Shown here: piece after piece, positions 20,711-29,587 of the stretch
Layout of the letters: each line of letters opens with the position of its first letter
Numbering within the stretch: position 1 is the stretch's first letter
Source of the DNA: Mycobacterium sp. IS-1590
GTDB taxonomy: Bacteria > Actinomycetota > Actinomycetes > Mycobacteriales > Mycobacteriaceae
Assembly (NCBI RefSeq): GCF_001500025.1
Contig: NZ_LQIW01000012.1
Span: 186,001-250,000 of the forward strand
Direction: 5' to 3'
DNA: 64,000 nt
Program-made: the position numbers and the translations under genes
Notes under the pieces: model-generated
The model's input: only the letters and a program-made list of their open reading frames with translations
The model's database searches: none
Told to the model about the DNA's origin: nothing

Positions 20711-22228
20711 CTACAGCTCGCCGGCCTCCACAGCTTCCTTGGTGTGCTGCGCGGAGGCGATCTGACGGGAGGAGAAGCCGATGAAGAAGGCGGCGACACC
20801 GACCAGCACCGCGACACCGGCGACCCACAGCAGCGAATAGGTGTAGCCGTAGCCGAGCGCGTCCAGTTGGGCGGGCGTCATGTCCTTGACCGGTCCGGTG
20901 GTGCCGCCCAGGTACAGCGTGCGCGACGTCTGCACCGCCTGGATGACGACGAGCACCAAGGGACCGCCGAGGTTCTGGACCATCAGCGTGATCGACGACA
21001 CCGGGCCGATCTCGCCGGGACCCACTCCGGCGATCGCGCACAGCGGCAGGATCACCGCGATTGCTCCGATGCCGAAGCCGCCGATCACAATCGGCGCGAA
21101 CAGGTCCGGGAAGTACGGGATGCTGCGGTCCAGCGTCGACCCGTACAGCATCGCGCCCAGCACGAACAGGCCGCCGCCGAGGATCAGCCAGCGTGGTGCG
21201 ACAAGCGGCGCGAGTCGGGCGGCCACCGCGGTGCCCACCCCGAACGCGAGCGCGAACGGGATGAAGCAGATGCCCGCTTCGAGCGCCGAGTAGCCCAGAA
21301 CGTCCTGCACCAGCAGACCGATCATCACGGTCAGCGTCAGCAGCACGCCGCCGGCCAGGAACAGCGCGATGAACGTCATGACCCGGTTGCGGTTGTCGAA
21401 CACCGAGAACGGCACGATCGGGTGCTGGGCGGTGCGTTCGACGAGCAGGAAGCTGATGAAGAAGACCGCAGAGGCGACCGCGGCGCCGATGACCAGCGGG
21501 TCGACCCAGCCGCGCGGCGGGCCCTGGGTGAAGACGAGCACCGCCGACGAGCAACCCAGCGTGGCGAGCAACGCGCCGGTGATGTCGAGTTTGAGTCGCT
21601 CGTGGTGTGTTTCGGCCAGTTTGAGTACCGCGATGGTGATGATCGCGATGCCGATCGGCACGTTGATCAGAAACGCCAACCGCCAGGAGATCACCGTCAG
21701 AGCGCCACCGAGCACCAGGCCGAGCACCGAGCCGATGCCCTGCATGGCCGCGGAGATGGCGAGCGCGCGGTTACGCGCCTGGCCGACCGCGTAGGTCGTC
21801 GCGATCAGCGCCAGCCCGGTGGGCGCCGCCACCGCCGCCCCGATGCCTTGTACCGCGCGCGCGACGATCAGCGTGGCGGGGTCGGTGGCCAACCCGCAGA
21901 CCAGCGAGGCGATGGTGAAGACCCCGACGCCGGACAGGAATGCGCGCTTGTGACCGATCGCGTCGCCGACGCGGCCGCCGAGCAGCAGCAGTCCGCCGAA
22001 CGCCAGGACATAGGCGGTGATCACCCAGCTCTTGCTGGCGTCGGTGAGGCCGAGGTCGGCCTGCATCCGGGGCAGCGCGACGATCACGATGGTGCCGTCC
22101 AGCGTCGACATCAGCTGCATGCCCGTGATCGCGATGATCGCCGGGCCCAGAACGGACTTGGCGAGCGGCAACGCCGCGGGCGGCACGGGACGGTCCGTCG
22201 ACTCGGAGGAACCACCGACGGCAGACAT
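20711..22228 (-). CDS. MFS exporter, DHA2 family (EfpA paralogue)
   Basis: A 505-aa drug:H+ antiporter with about 14 transmembrane helices. Motif A-like GGRVGDAIGHKRAFL follows helix 2. The DHA2 motif WRLAFLINVPIG is present. The C-terminal half holds TLYLGGTTGPVKDM and ends in EAVEAGEL. The same features appear in the upstream efpA gene (TLYLGGTTGPVNDM, DAIDSGEL), so this is a tandem paralogue. M. tuberculosis has only one copy here. A nested inverted repeat lies 14-40 bp before the ATG. Substrates cannot be predicted. Confidence 0.85.
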   Translation of the reverse strand: MSAVGGSSESTDRPVPPAALPLAKSVLGPAIIAITGMQLMSTLDGTIVIVALPRMQADLGLTDASKSWVITAYVLAFGGLLLLGGRVGDAIGHKRAFLSGVGVFTIASLVCGLATDPATLIVARAVQGIGAAVAAPTGLALIATTYAVGQARNRALAISAAMQGIGSVLGLVLGGALTVISWRLAFLINVPIGIAIITIAVLKLAETHHERLKLDITGALLATLGCSSAVLVFTQGPPRGWVDPLVIGAAVASAVFFISFLLVERTAQHPIVPFSVFDNRNRVMTFIALFLAGGVLLTLTVMIGLLVQDVLGYSALEAGICFIPFALAFGVGTAVAARLAPLVAPRWLILGGGLFVLGAMLYGSTLDRSIPYFPDLFAPIVIGGFGIGAIAVILPLCAIAGVGPGEIGPVSSITLMVQNLGGPLVLVVIQAVQTSRTLYLGGTTGPVKDMTPAQLDALGYGYTYSLLWVAGVAVLVGVAAFFIGFSSRQIASAQHTKEAVEAGEL

Positions 22229-22241
22229 GGAACGCCACCCT

Positions 22242-22268
22242 ACCGAGTGCCGTTTCGGTGTACTCGGT
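22242..22268. promoter_or_regulatory. nested inverted repeat upstream of the MFS paralogue
   Basis: ACCGAGT (22242-22248) pairs with ACTCGGT (22262-22268), with CCG-TTT-CGG (22250-22258) inside the spacer. It is 13 bp upstream of the start codon. It could be an operator or an RNA hairpin in the 5' leader. Confidence 0.4.
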
Positions 22269-22316
22269 CGCGGCGGACGCGACGGACTACACCGAAGTCA
22301 CAACTCTCCGGAGTGA

Positions 22317-22367
22317 GATGTCGAGCTAAAGCTCTCCGGTGTTGGATGTCGAGCTAAAGCTCTCCGG
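22317..22367. repeat. 23-bp direct repeat at the efpA 3' end
   Basis: Two identical 23-bp copies at 22317-22339 and 22345-22367 have a 28-bp period. The second contains the last codons of efpA (Gly-Glu-Leu-stop) plus the bases after the stop. The first is an untranslated copy of the same tail. It looks like a short slippage duplication between the two paralogues. Confidence 0.85.
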
Positions 22368-23946
22368 AGTCGATCGCGTCCTTGACTTCCTGCGCATGCG
22401 CAACCTGCGACGCGCTGTAGCCGATGAACAGCGATGCGAGCCCGACCACGACCGCCACCGCGGCCACCCACAGCAGTCCGTAGGTGTAGCCCTGGTCGAG
22501 CGCGTGCAGCTGCGCGGCGTTCATGTCGTTCACCGGCCCTGTGGTGCCGCCCAGATACAGCGTGCGCGACGTGATCACGGCCTGGATGATGGCCAGCACG
22601 ACGGGCCCGCCCAGGTTCTGCAGCATCAGCGCGATCGCCGACACGGGGCCGATCTGGTCGAAGCCGACCCCGGCGATCGCCGACAGCATCAGCGGCACCA
22701 CGATCATTCCGATGCCCAGGCCGCCGACGGTGATCGGCAGCACCAGGTTCGGGAAGTACGGGATGTTGGCGTCGAGCGTGGAGCCGTAGATCATCGCACC
22801 CAGCACCAGCACGCCACCGGCGATGACCAGCAGCCGAGGCGGGAACATCTGCACCAGCTGCGACGAGAGCCCCAGCCCGATCCCGAGCGCGATCACGAAC
22901 GGAATGAATCCGATGCCTGCGCGCAGCGGGCTATAGCCCATGATGTCCTGCACGTACAGCCCGATCAGCACGGTGAGCGTGAACATCACGCCGCCGGCCA
23001 GGAACACCGCGGCGAAGGTCGCGACCCGGTTGCGGTCCTTGAACAGGTCGAACGGCATGACGGGGTTGGCCGCCGTGCGCTCGACGTAGAGGAACGCGAG
23101 GAAGGCGGCGCAGGCGGCGAGACCCGAACCCAGCGTGATCGGTGACAGCCAGCCCTGTTCCGGTCCCATCGAGAACCCGAACACCGCCGCGGTGCAGCCG
23201 AGGGTGGCCAGGATCGCGCCCGTGGCGTCCAGCTTGAGCCGCTCGCGGTTCGTCTCGCGCAGCGTCTTGCGCGCCAGGTGGATCATCACCAGGCCGATCG
23301 GCACGTTGATCAGAAACGCCCAGCGCCACGACACCTCGGTCAGCGCTCCGCCGACGATCAGGCCCATCACCGAACCGATTCCGGTCATCGCGGCGAATAT
23401 CGCGGTGGCCGCGTTGCGGGCCGGGCCCTTCGGGAACGTGGTGGCGATCAATGCCAGTGCTGTGGGTGACGCGATGGCCGCGCCGACGCCCTGCAGCAGG
23501 CGGGCGACCACCAGGGTCGCCTCGTTCCACGCGAGGCCGCACAGGACCGAGGCGATGGTGAACAGCGCCACGCCGACGATGAAGGTGCGCTTGCGGCCGA
23601 TCGTGTCGCCGAGTCGCCCACCGAGCAGCATCAACCCGCCGAAGGTCAGCACGTAGGCGGTGATCACCCAGCTGCGGCCGGCGTCGGAGAGGCTCAGCTC
23701 GTCCTGGATCTTAGGAAGCGCGACGATCGCGATCGTGCTGTCCATCGTCGCGAGAAGCTGCATACCGCCGATAGCGATGACCGCCGCGATGAACCTCGGC
23801 GACGGCAGCCACGTCGAGGACCTGCCGGTTTGCCCGCGCACGGACTCGACAGCGGTCTTCTGGGAGTGCGGTGGGAACGCTCCGTTTGCCCCACCTTCGA
23901 CGTCACGGCGCATGGCAGCACGCTCTGCGTCATTGAGAGCCGTCAT
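22354..23946 (-). CDS. efpA: MFS efflux pump EfpA
   Basis: A 530-aa, 14-helix DHA2 exporter with the exact length known for M. tuberculosis EfpA, in the same place between proS and cysG. Motif A is GGRLGDTIGRKRTF. The WRWAFLINVPIG block and the TLYLGGTTGPVNDM loop near the C-terminus are shared with its downstream paralogue. The N-terminal 45 residues are cytoplasmic and charged. Mycobacterial EfpA is linked to intrinsic drug tolerance and lipid export. The gene follows cysG by 32 bp, so it may be read from the cobalamin operon as well as its own promoter. Confidence 0.92.
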   Translation of the reverse strand: MTALNDAERAAMRRDVEGGANGAFPPHSQKTAVESVRGQTGRSSTWLPSPRFIAAVIAIGGMQLLATMDSTIAIVALPKIQDELSLSDAGRSWVITAYVLTFGGLMLLGGRLGDTIGRKRTFIVGVALFTIASVLCGLAWNEATLVVARLLQGVGAAIASPTALALIATTFPKGPARNAATAIFAAMTGIGSVMGLIVGGALTEVSWRWAFLINVPIGLVMIHLARKTLRETNRERLKLDATGAILATLGCTAAVFGFSMGPEQGWLSPITLGSGLAACAAFLAFLYVERTAANPVMPFDLFKDRNRVATFAAVFLAGGVMFTLTVLIGLYVQDIMGYSPLRAGIGFIPFVIALGIGLGLSSQLVQMFPPRLLVIAGGVLVLGAMIYGSTLDANIPYFPNLVLPITVGGLGIGMIVVPLMLSAIAGVGFDQIGPVSAIALMLQNLGGPVVLAIIQAVITSRTLYLGGTTGPVNDMNAAQLHALDQGYTYGLLWVAAVAVVVGLASLFIGYSASQVAHAQEVKDAIDSGEL

Positions 23947-23978
23947 GCGGGTTACCTTACAGTAATCTTAAGAATCCT

Positions 23979-25184
23979 TTAACCGCCGAAGGCGGCCACG
24001 GGCCCGATCACGATGATCGCAGGGGGCCGAATTCCGTCCTCGCGGATGCGTTCTGCCGCATCGGCGAGCGTCGCGCGCAAAGTCCGCTGTGCGGAGGTTG
24101 TGCCGTGCTGAACGACCAGCACCGGTGTATCCGCTGGTCGTCCGCCTTCCAGCAGAGCGGTCGCGAACAGTTCGATGCGTTCGACCGCCATCAGCAACAC
24201 GATGGTGCCCGAGAGCGCGGCCAGGGCATTCCAATTGACTAACGATTCGGGATGCCCGGGCGCGACGTGCCCGCTGACCACCACGAACTCGTGGGTGACG
24301 TGCCGATGGGTGACGGGCACGCCGGCGAGCGCGGGAACTCCTATGGCACTGGTCACACCGGGTACGACGGTGACCGGGATGCCGGCCTCGGCGCACGCCA
24401 ACACCTCTTCGTATCCGCGCGCGAACACGAACGGGTCGCCGCCCTTGAGCCGCACCACGAACTTGCCCGCCTTGGCCCGGTCGATCAGCAGGCCGTTGAT
24501 CGCGTCCTGCGCCATGGCCCGCCCGTACGGAATCTTCGAGGCGTCGATGACCTCGACATGCGGCGGCATCTCGGCCAACAGTTCCTGGGGCGCGAGCCGG
24601 TCGGCGACGACGACGTCGGCGTGCGCCAGGAGCCGGCGCCCCCGAACGGTGATCAACTCGGGATCACCCGGCCCGCCTCCCACGAGCGCCACGCCGCCGT
24701 GCACGACGTCGGCGGTCGCCGAACTGTCCGGGGCGATGAGCCCCCGCTGCATCGCCTCGTGGATCGCGGACCTGATCGCCGCCGACCGGCGGTGCTCACC
24801 ACCGGCGAGCACACCGACCGACAGGCCCTCGTACTCGAACGATGCGGGGGTGACCGCGGTGCCCTCGACGGCCACGTCCGCGCGCACGCAGAAGATGTGG
24901 CGCGCCTCGGCCTCGGCGACGACGGCGGCGTTGACGGCCGGGTCGTCGGTGGCCGCGATCGCGTACCAGGCACCCTCGAGGTCGCCGGGGCGAAACTCAC
25001 GCAGCTCCAGTGTGATTCCCGTCATCGCCTCGACCACGGGAGTGGCATCACGCGCGATCACGACCACGTCCGCGCCGTTGGCCACCAGAAGCGGCAGGCG
25101 GCGCTGCGCCACGCTGCCGCCGCCGACGACGACGACCTTTCTGCCGGTCAGGCGTAGACCGACGAGGTAGGCGTTCTCGGTCAC
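23979..25184 (-). CDS. cysG: sirohaem/cobalamin bifunctional enzyme CysG-type
   Basis: A 401-aa fusion. The N-terminal half is precorrin-2 dehydrogenase/ferrochelatase-like (NAD loop VVVVGGGSVAQRR at 17-29). The C-terminal half, from about residue 160, is uroporphyrinogen-III C-methyltransferase: VALVGGGPGDPELIT, KGGDPFVFARG and PGVTSAIGVPALAGVPVTHR. It makes precorrin-2, the branch to sirohaem and cobalamin. Its start overlaps the cobB stop (ATGA at 25181-25184). The gene matches Rv2847c. It is shorter than enteric CysG, so ferrochelatase activity is uncertain. Confidence 0.92.
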   Translation of the reverse strand: MTENAYLVGLRLTGRKVVVVGGGSVAQRRLPLLVANGADVVVIARDATPVVEAMTGITLELREFRPGDLEGAWYAIAATDDPAVNAAVVAEAEARHIFCVRADVAVEGTAVTPASFEYEGLSVGVLAGGEHRRSAAIRSAIHEAMQRGLIAPDSSATADVVHGGVALVGGGPGDPELITVRGRRLLAHADVVVADRLAPQELLAEMPPHVEVIDASKIPYGRAMAQDAINGLLIDRAKAGKFVVRLKGGDPFVFARGYEEVLACAEAGIPVTVVPGVTSAIGVPALAGVPVTHRHVTHEFVVVSGHVAPGHPESLVNWNALAALSGTIVLLMAVERIELFATALLEGGRPADTPVLVVQHGTTSAQRTLRATLADAAERIREDGIRPPAIIVIGPVAAFGG

Positions 25185-26584
25185 TGATCCGAATCCTGTT
25201 CGCGCGAGCTCATCGGCGCGAGCTTAGAGGCCGCGGCCACCGCCACGAAGCGGCTGATCGCCCGCGGGTGCGCGGCGGGGTGGGTGTGCAGGTAGCCGGC
25301 ATGCACGGCTCCGTCCACGACACCGTCCCTTCTCCTGTCGGTGGCCTGGCCGGCGAAGATCCACGCGGGTGCATAGTCGTCGTTGAAAGTGACTGCGGTG
25401 CGGTGGAACTCATGCCCCATCATCCTGTCACCGATGGTGTGCAACGGCGAGTCGGCCACCACGACGGCCTCGCGGTAGCCGAGTGTGAGGCGATCGGTGA
25501 AGGTCGCAGTGCCCGAGATCACGCCACACATGGGGTGACCGTCGAGGTCGTCGACGAGATAGGTCAGCCCCGCGCACTCGGCGTGCACGGGCGCCCCCGA
25601 CACCGCCAGTTGCCTGACCTGGGTGCGTGCGAGCTCGTTGGCCGAGAGTTCAGCGACGAACTCTTCCGGGAAGCCGCCGGGTAGGACGAGGGCGTCGGCG
25701 CCCGCGGGCAACGGATCGGTCAACGGGTCGAACTCCACGACCTCTGCGCCCGCCGCGGTGAGCACTTCGCGATGTTCGGCGTAACCGAAGCTGAACGCCC
25801 TGCCTGAAGCCAGCGCCACCGTGGCGTTTCCACCGACGGGCGTCACCTCCTCGGCAGCCCAGGGGTCGTCCATGACCCGGCTGTCGGCCAGCGCGGCGAT
25901 CTCCGCCAGGTCGACGTGGCGACCGACCAGCGCGGTCATCGCCTCCACCGCCGCGCGCGCCCTGTCCCCGTGTTCGACCGCGGTGACCAGACCCAGATGC
26001 CGTGAGGGGACTGACATTTCGTCGCTTCGCGGAATTGCGCCGAAGACGGGGATGCCGGCGTGGGCACAGGCCTGGCGCAGCACCTCCTCGTGACGCGGCG
26101 ATCCGACGCGGTTGAGGATTACCCCGGCGACGTGAACCGATGAGTCGAATGTCGAAAAGCCATGCAGCAGTGCGGCGATACTGTGGCTCTGCCCGCGGGC
26201 GTCGACGACCAAAACTACCGGGGCCCCGAGCAGGGCGGCGACGTGTGCGGTGGATCCGAACGCATTGCCGCGCGAATCTTCGGTGATGCGCCCGTCGAAC
26301 AGGCCCATCACGCCTTCGATCACCGCGATGTCGGCGCGGGCGCTGCCGTGCCGGTACAGCGGGCCGATCAGGTGCTCCCCTGTCAGGACGGGGTCGAGGT
26401 TGCGGCCGGGCCGCAGCGAGGCCAGCGCGTGGTAGCCGGGATCGATGTAGTCGGGCCCGACCTTGAACGGCGCGACCGCCCGCCCCGCCCCTCGCAGCGC
26501 GCCCATCAAACCCGTTGCGACGGTGGTCTTTCCGCTACCCGAGGCGGGCGCGGCGATCACCACCGCTGGCGTCGCCCTCGTCAC
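25181..26584 (-). CDS. cobB: cobyrinate a,c-diamide synthase
   Basis: A 467-aa CobB/CbiA-type amidotransferase. The dethiobiotin-synthetase-like ATP domain carries the P-loop APASGSGKT (12-20) and the PFKVGPDYIDPGYH motif. The class I glutaminase domain has its nucleophilic Cys near residue 335 (AECAGLTYL) and a C-terminal GHEFHRT/GYLHTHP stretch. It amidates the a and c carboxylates of (hydrogeno)byrinate with glutamine and ATP. Coupled to cysG by an ATGA overlap and separated from cobO by 52 bp. Confidence 0.93.
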   Translation of the reverse strand: MTRATPAVVIAAPASGSGKTTVATGLMGALRGAGRAVAPFKVGPDYIDPGYHALASLRPGRNLDPVLTGEHLIGPLYRHGSARADIAVIEGVMGLFDGRITEDSRGNAFGSTAHVAALLGAPVVLVVDARGQSHSIAALLHGFSTFDSSVHVAGVILNRVGSPRHEEVLRQACAHAGIPVFGAIPRSDEMSVPSRHLGLVTAVEHGDRARAAVEAMTALVGRHVDLAEIAALADSRVMDDPWAAEEVTPVGGNATVALASGRAFSFGYAEHREVLTAAGAEVVEFDPLTDPLPAGADALVLPGGFPEEFVAELSANELARTQVRQLAVSGAPVHAECAGLTYLVDDLDGHPMCGVISGTATFTDRLTLGYREAVVVADSPLHTIGDRMMGHEFHRTAVTFNDDYAPAWIFAGQATDRRRDGVVDGAVHAGYLHTHPAAHPRAISRFVAVAAASKLAPMSSREQDSDQ

Positions 26585-26636
26585 GCCCGCCGCCCCCTCT
26601 CCTCTTCCCCGCGAGCGTGAGTAGCGCGAGGGAGGG

Positions 26637-27263
26637 TCACCACTCGATGCCTTTCTGCCCCTTGCGGCCGACGTCCATCGGGTGCTTGACCTTGGTCATC
26701 TCGGTGACCAGGTCCGCGGCGTCGAGCAACTGCTGCGGGGCGTCGCGGCCGGTGATGACGACGTGCTGCCTCCCGGGTCGCGAACGGATCGTCTCGACCA
26801 CCTCGTCCACGTCGATCCAGCCCCACTTCAGCGGATAGGTGAACTCGTCGAGCACGTAGAAGTCGTGGCGTTCGTCGGCGAGCCGGCGCGCGACCTCGGC
26901 CCAACCGTCGGCTGCGACCGCGGCGTGGTCGGGCTCGTCGCCCTGTGCGCGCGACTTGTCCCTTGTCCAGGACCACCCCGACCCCATCTTGTGCCACTGC
27001 ACCGGTCCCCCGACGCCGTGCTCGTCGTGCAGCCTGCCGAGCTCGCGGAAGGCCGCTTCTTCGCCCACCTTCCACTTGGCGCTCTTGACGAACTGGAACA
27101 CCGCGATGTCGAAACCTTGATTCCATGCGCGCAGCGCCATGCCGAACGCCGCGGTCGACTTGCCCTTGCCCGCACCGGTGTGGACGGCGAACAGCGGCGC
27201 ATTGCGGCGCGCGCGCGTGGTCAACCCGTCGTCGGGGACCGTCAGCGGCTGACCTTGAGGCAT
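26637..27263 (-). CDS. cobO: cob(I)yrinic acid a,c-diamide adenosyltransferase
   Basis: A 208-aa CobO/BtuR-type enzyme that transfers the 5'-deoxyadenosyl group from ATP to the cobalt of corrinoids. The P-loop GAGKGKST is at 30-37. FQFVKSAKWKVGEE, LDEFTYPLKWGW and the ITGRDAPQQLLDAADLVTEM block follow, all typical. It is in the middle of the cobalamin segment, 30 bp after the chelatase gene. Confidence 0.95.
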   Translation of the reverse strand: MPQGQPLTVPDDGLTTRARRNAPLFAVHTGAGKGKSTAAFGMALRAWNQGFDIAVFQFVKSAKWKVGEEAAFRELGRLHDEHGVGGPVQWHKMGSGWSWTRDKSRAQGDEPDHAAVAADGWAEVARRLADERHDFYVLDEFTYPLKWGWIDVDEVVETIRSRPGRQHVVITGRDAPQQLLDAADLVTEMTKVKHPMDVGRKGQKGIEW

Positions 27264-27293
27264 ATCTACCTCTCTCTACTCCGTGGGCCGATC

Positions 27294-29144
27294 TCAGGCG
27301 GCGGTGCGGACCACGTCGGTGAGGCTGTCCGCCCGCAGTTGGGCCAGCCGCACCGCCGGGGCACCCAGTTGTCCAGCGAGCTCTTCGGCCAGGCCCAACC
27401 GCACGTACGACGTTTCGCAGTCCACGACGACGGCGGCGGCGCCTTCGGCCACCAATCGCGCAGCGGCCGACCGTGCGCGCCCCAGTGGGTCGGGGCCGCC
27501 GGTGGCGCGCCCGTCGGTCAGCACCACCACCAGGCTGCGCCGGGCGCGGTCGCGGGCCTTCTCCCTCACCACGAGGTCGCGGGCCGCCAGCAGCCCTTCC
27601 GCCAGGGGCGTCTTGCCGCCGGTGTCGAAGCGTGCCAGGCGTCTGCTGGCGATATGCACCGACGACGTCGGGGGCAGCAGGACTTTCGCGTCCCGCTGGC
27701 GGAATGTGATGACGGCGACCTTGTCGCGTCGCTGATAGGCGTCGCGCAACAGCGACAGCGCCGCGCCGCCGACCGCGGACATCCGGTCACGCGCGGCCAT
27801 CGAACCCGACGCGTCGACCACGAAGATCACCAGGTTCCCCTCGCGGCCCTCCCGGATCGCGCGCCGCACATCGCCCGGTTGCGGCCGGGGCGCCCCGGGT
27901 CTCCGCTGCCCTTCGACCGCGGCCAGCAGGGTGCCGAACACGTGCACGCCGTGACCGGTCCCGGCGTCGGACGTGGCAGAGATCGTCTTGCCGGTGCGGT
28001 TACGCGCCCTCGACCGGCGACCGGGCGCCCCCTCCCCCACGCCGGGCACCACCAGGGAGCGGGTGCGAAACACCGCCGAGGGTGCGGCACTGGGACGCGA
28101 AGCACCACCCGAATCCCGTTGCGACGGTTGCCCATCGCGGCCGTCAGTGTCCGGCGACGACGCGCCACCACCTGGCGGGTCCGGATCCGGTTCGGTATCG
28201 CGGTTCTCATCGGTGGCCTCGTCGGCCTGCGCCATCGCGTCGTCGAGTTGGCCTGGATCGAGGCCGGGGTCGTCGAACGGGTCGCGCCGTCGGCGGTGCG
28301 GCAGCGCGAGTTCGGCGGCCACCCGGATGTCCTCCTCGGAGACCACCTCGGCCCCGCGCCACGCGGCGTGCGCGACGGCGGTCCTGGCGACCACCAGGTC
28401 GGCGCGCATCCCGTCGACGTCGAAGGCCGCGCACAGCGCCGCGATGCGACGTAATTCGCTGTCGGGCAACGAAATCGATTCGGACAGAGCGCGGGCGGCC
28501 GCGACACGGCGCGCCAGCTCGGCATCGGCTTCGGCGTAGCGCTGCGCGAATCCGGCGGGGTCGGCCTCGTACGCCATGCGCTGCCGGATCACCTCGACGC
28601 GCACGTCGACGTCGCGCGACGCCCGCACGTCGACGGTGAGCCCGAACCGGTCGAGCAGCTGCGGACGCAGTTCGCCCTCTTCTGGATTCATCGTGCCGAT
28701 CAACACGAAGCGCGCCTCGTGGCTGTGCGACACCCCGTCGCGCTCGACGTGCACCCGCCCCATCGCCGCGGCGTCGAGCAGCACGTCGACCAGATGATCG
28801 TGCAGCAGGTTCACCTCGTCGACGTAGAGCACACCGCCGTGCGCGCGGGCGAGCAGCCCCGGCGAGAACGCGTGCTCACCGTCGCGCAGCACCTTCTGCA
28901 GGTCCAACGAGCCGACCACCCGGTCCTCGGTGGCACCTATCGGCAGTTCGACCAGCTGACCGGTGGTGCCCGACGCGCCGTCTGCCGCTTCCAGCACCTT
29001 GGCCAGCCCCCGCACCGCCGTCGACTTCGCGGTGCCCTTCTCCCCACGGATCAACACCCCGCCGATATCGGGCCGGATCGCGCACAGCAGCAGCGCCAAC
29101 CGCAGACGGTCATGCCCGACGATCGCACTGAAGGGATAGGTCAC
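27294..29144 (-). CDS. fused ChlI-ChlD magnesium/cobalt chelatase subunit
   Basis: A 616-aa fusion. The N-terminal AAA+ motor resembles ChlI/BchI: Walker [10 protein letters not shown] at 34-42, [29 protein letters not shown] Walker B. A Pro/acidic linker follows, then a von Willebrand A domain with a MIDAS motif DASGSM. Such I-D proteins energise insertion of Mg or Co into tetrapyrroles with a large H/CobN subunit. No chlorophyll genes are present, and the neighbours are cobO, cobB and cysG. A cobaltochelatase motor role is therefore the best inference. The GTG at 29144 overlaps the acetyltransferase stop (GTGA). Confidence 0.85.
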   Translation of the reverse strand: MTYPFSAIVGHDRLRLALLLCAIRPDIGGVLIRGEKGTAKSTAVRGLAKVLEAADGASGTTGQLVELPIGATEDRVVGSLDLQKVLRDGEHAFSPGLLARAHGGVLYVDEVNLLHDHLVDVLLDAAAMGRVHVERDGVSHSHEARFVLIGTMNPEEGELRPQLLDRFGLTVDVRASRDVDVRVEVIRQRMAYEADPAGFAQRYAEADAELARRVAAARALSESISLPDSELRRIAALCAAFDVDGMRADLVVARTAVAHAAWRGAEVVSEEDIRVAAELALPHRRRRDPFDDPGLDPGQLDDAMAQADEATDENRDTEPDPDPPGGGASSPDTDGRDGQPSQRDSGGASRPSAAPSAVFRTRSLVVPGVGEGAPGRRSRARNRTGKTISATSDAGTGHGVHVFGTLLAAVEGQRRPGAPRPQPGDVRRAIREGREGNLVIFVVDASGSMAARDRMSAVGGAALSLLRDAYQRRDKVAVITFRQRDAKVLLPPTSSVHIASRRLARFDTGGKTPLAEGLLAARDLVVREKARDRARRSLVVVLTDGRATGGPDPLGRARSAAARLVAEGAAAVVVDCETSYVRLGLAEELAGQLGAPAVRLAQLRADSLTDVVRTAA

Positions 29145-29587
29145 GGCTTCAGCATAGGGACGTGCGGAATGCCGTCCTGCATGAACTCCTCTCCGTCGCG
29201 GACGAAGCCGAGGCGGGCATACATATCGGCGAGGTAGGTCTGCGAGTCGATGCGGCATGGATAGTCGCCCACCTCGGCCAGCGCCGCCAGCAGCAGCCGG
29301 GTGCTGTGGCCCTGCCCGCGTGCCTCGCGCTTGGTGCACACCCGCCCGATGCGGAAGCCCTTCTGCCCGCCGGGATGCTCCTCCATCAGACGTAGTGTCG
29401 AAATGACCTCACCGGTGGCGGTTTCCAGCCAGAAGTGCCGCGTCTCGGCGAGAAGGTCGCGGCCGTCGAGCTCGGGATACGGGATGGCCTGCTCCACGAC
29501 GAAGACCTCGACGCGCAGCTTGAGCAGTTCGTACAGCGTTGCGGCGTCAAGGTCTCGAGACCAACTGCGGCGCAGCGCAACCGTCAT
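29141..29587 (-). CDS. ElaA-type GNAT acetyltransferase
   Basis: A 148-aa GNAT-fold protein of the ElaA group: [16 protein letters not shown] at the start, [14 protein letters not shown], then the acetyl-CoA loop [21 protein letters not shown] and a C-terminal [20 protein letters not shown]. The last block is diagnostic of ElaA. The acceptor is unknown. It overlaps both neighbours (mqo stop and chelatase start), so it belongs to one transcription unit with mqo and the cobalamin genes. It matches Rv2851c by order. Confidence 0.88.
   Translation of the reverse strand: MTVALRRSWSRDLDAATLYELLKLRVEVFVVEQAIPYPELDGRDLLAETRHFWLETATGEVISTLRLMEEHPGGQKGFRIGRVCTKREARGQGHSTRLLLAALAEVGDYPCRIDSQTYLADMYARLGFVRDGEEFMQDGIPHVPMLKP

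Noticed and set aside
20744..22357. 537-aa open frame opposite the MFS paralogue
   Set aside because: Shadow of a membrane-protein gene; repetitive Arg/Asp/Gln composition and no start signal.
26585..27293. cobalamin riboswitch near cobO/cobB
   Set aside because: The gaps around cobO are only 52 and 30 bp, too short for the element, and no B12-box was recognised.
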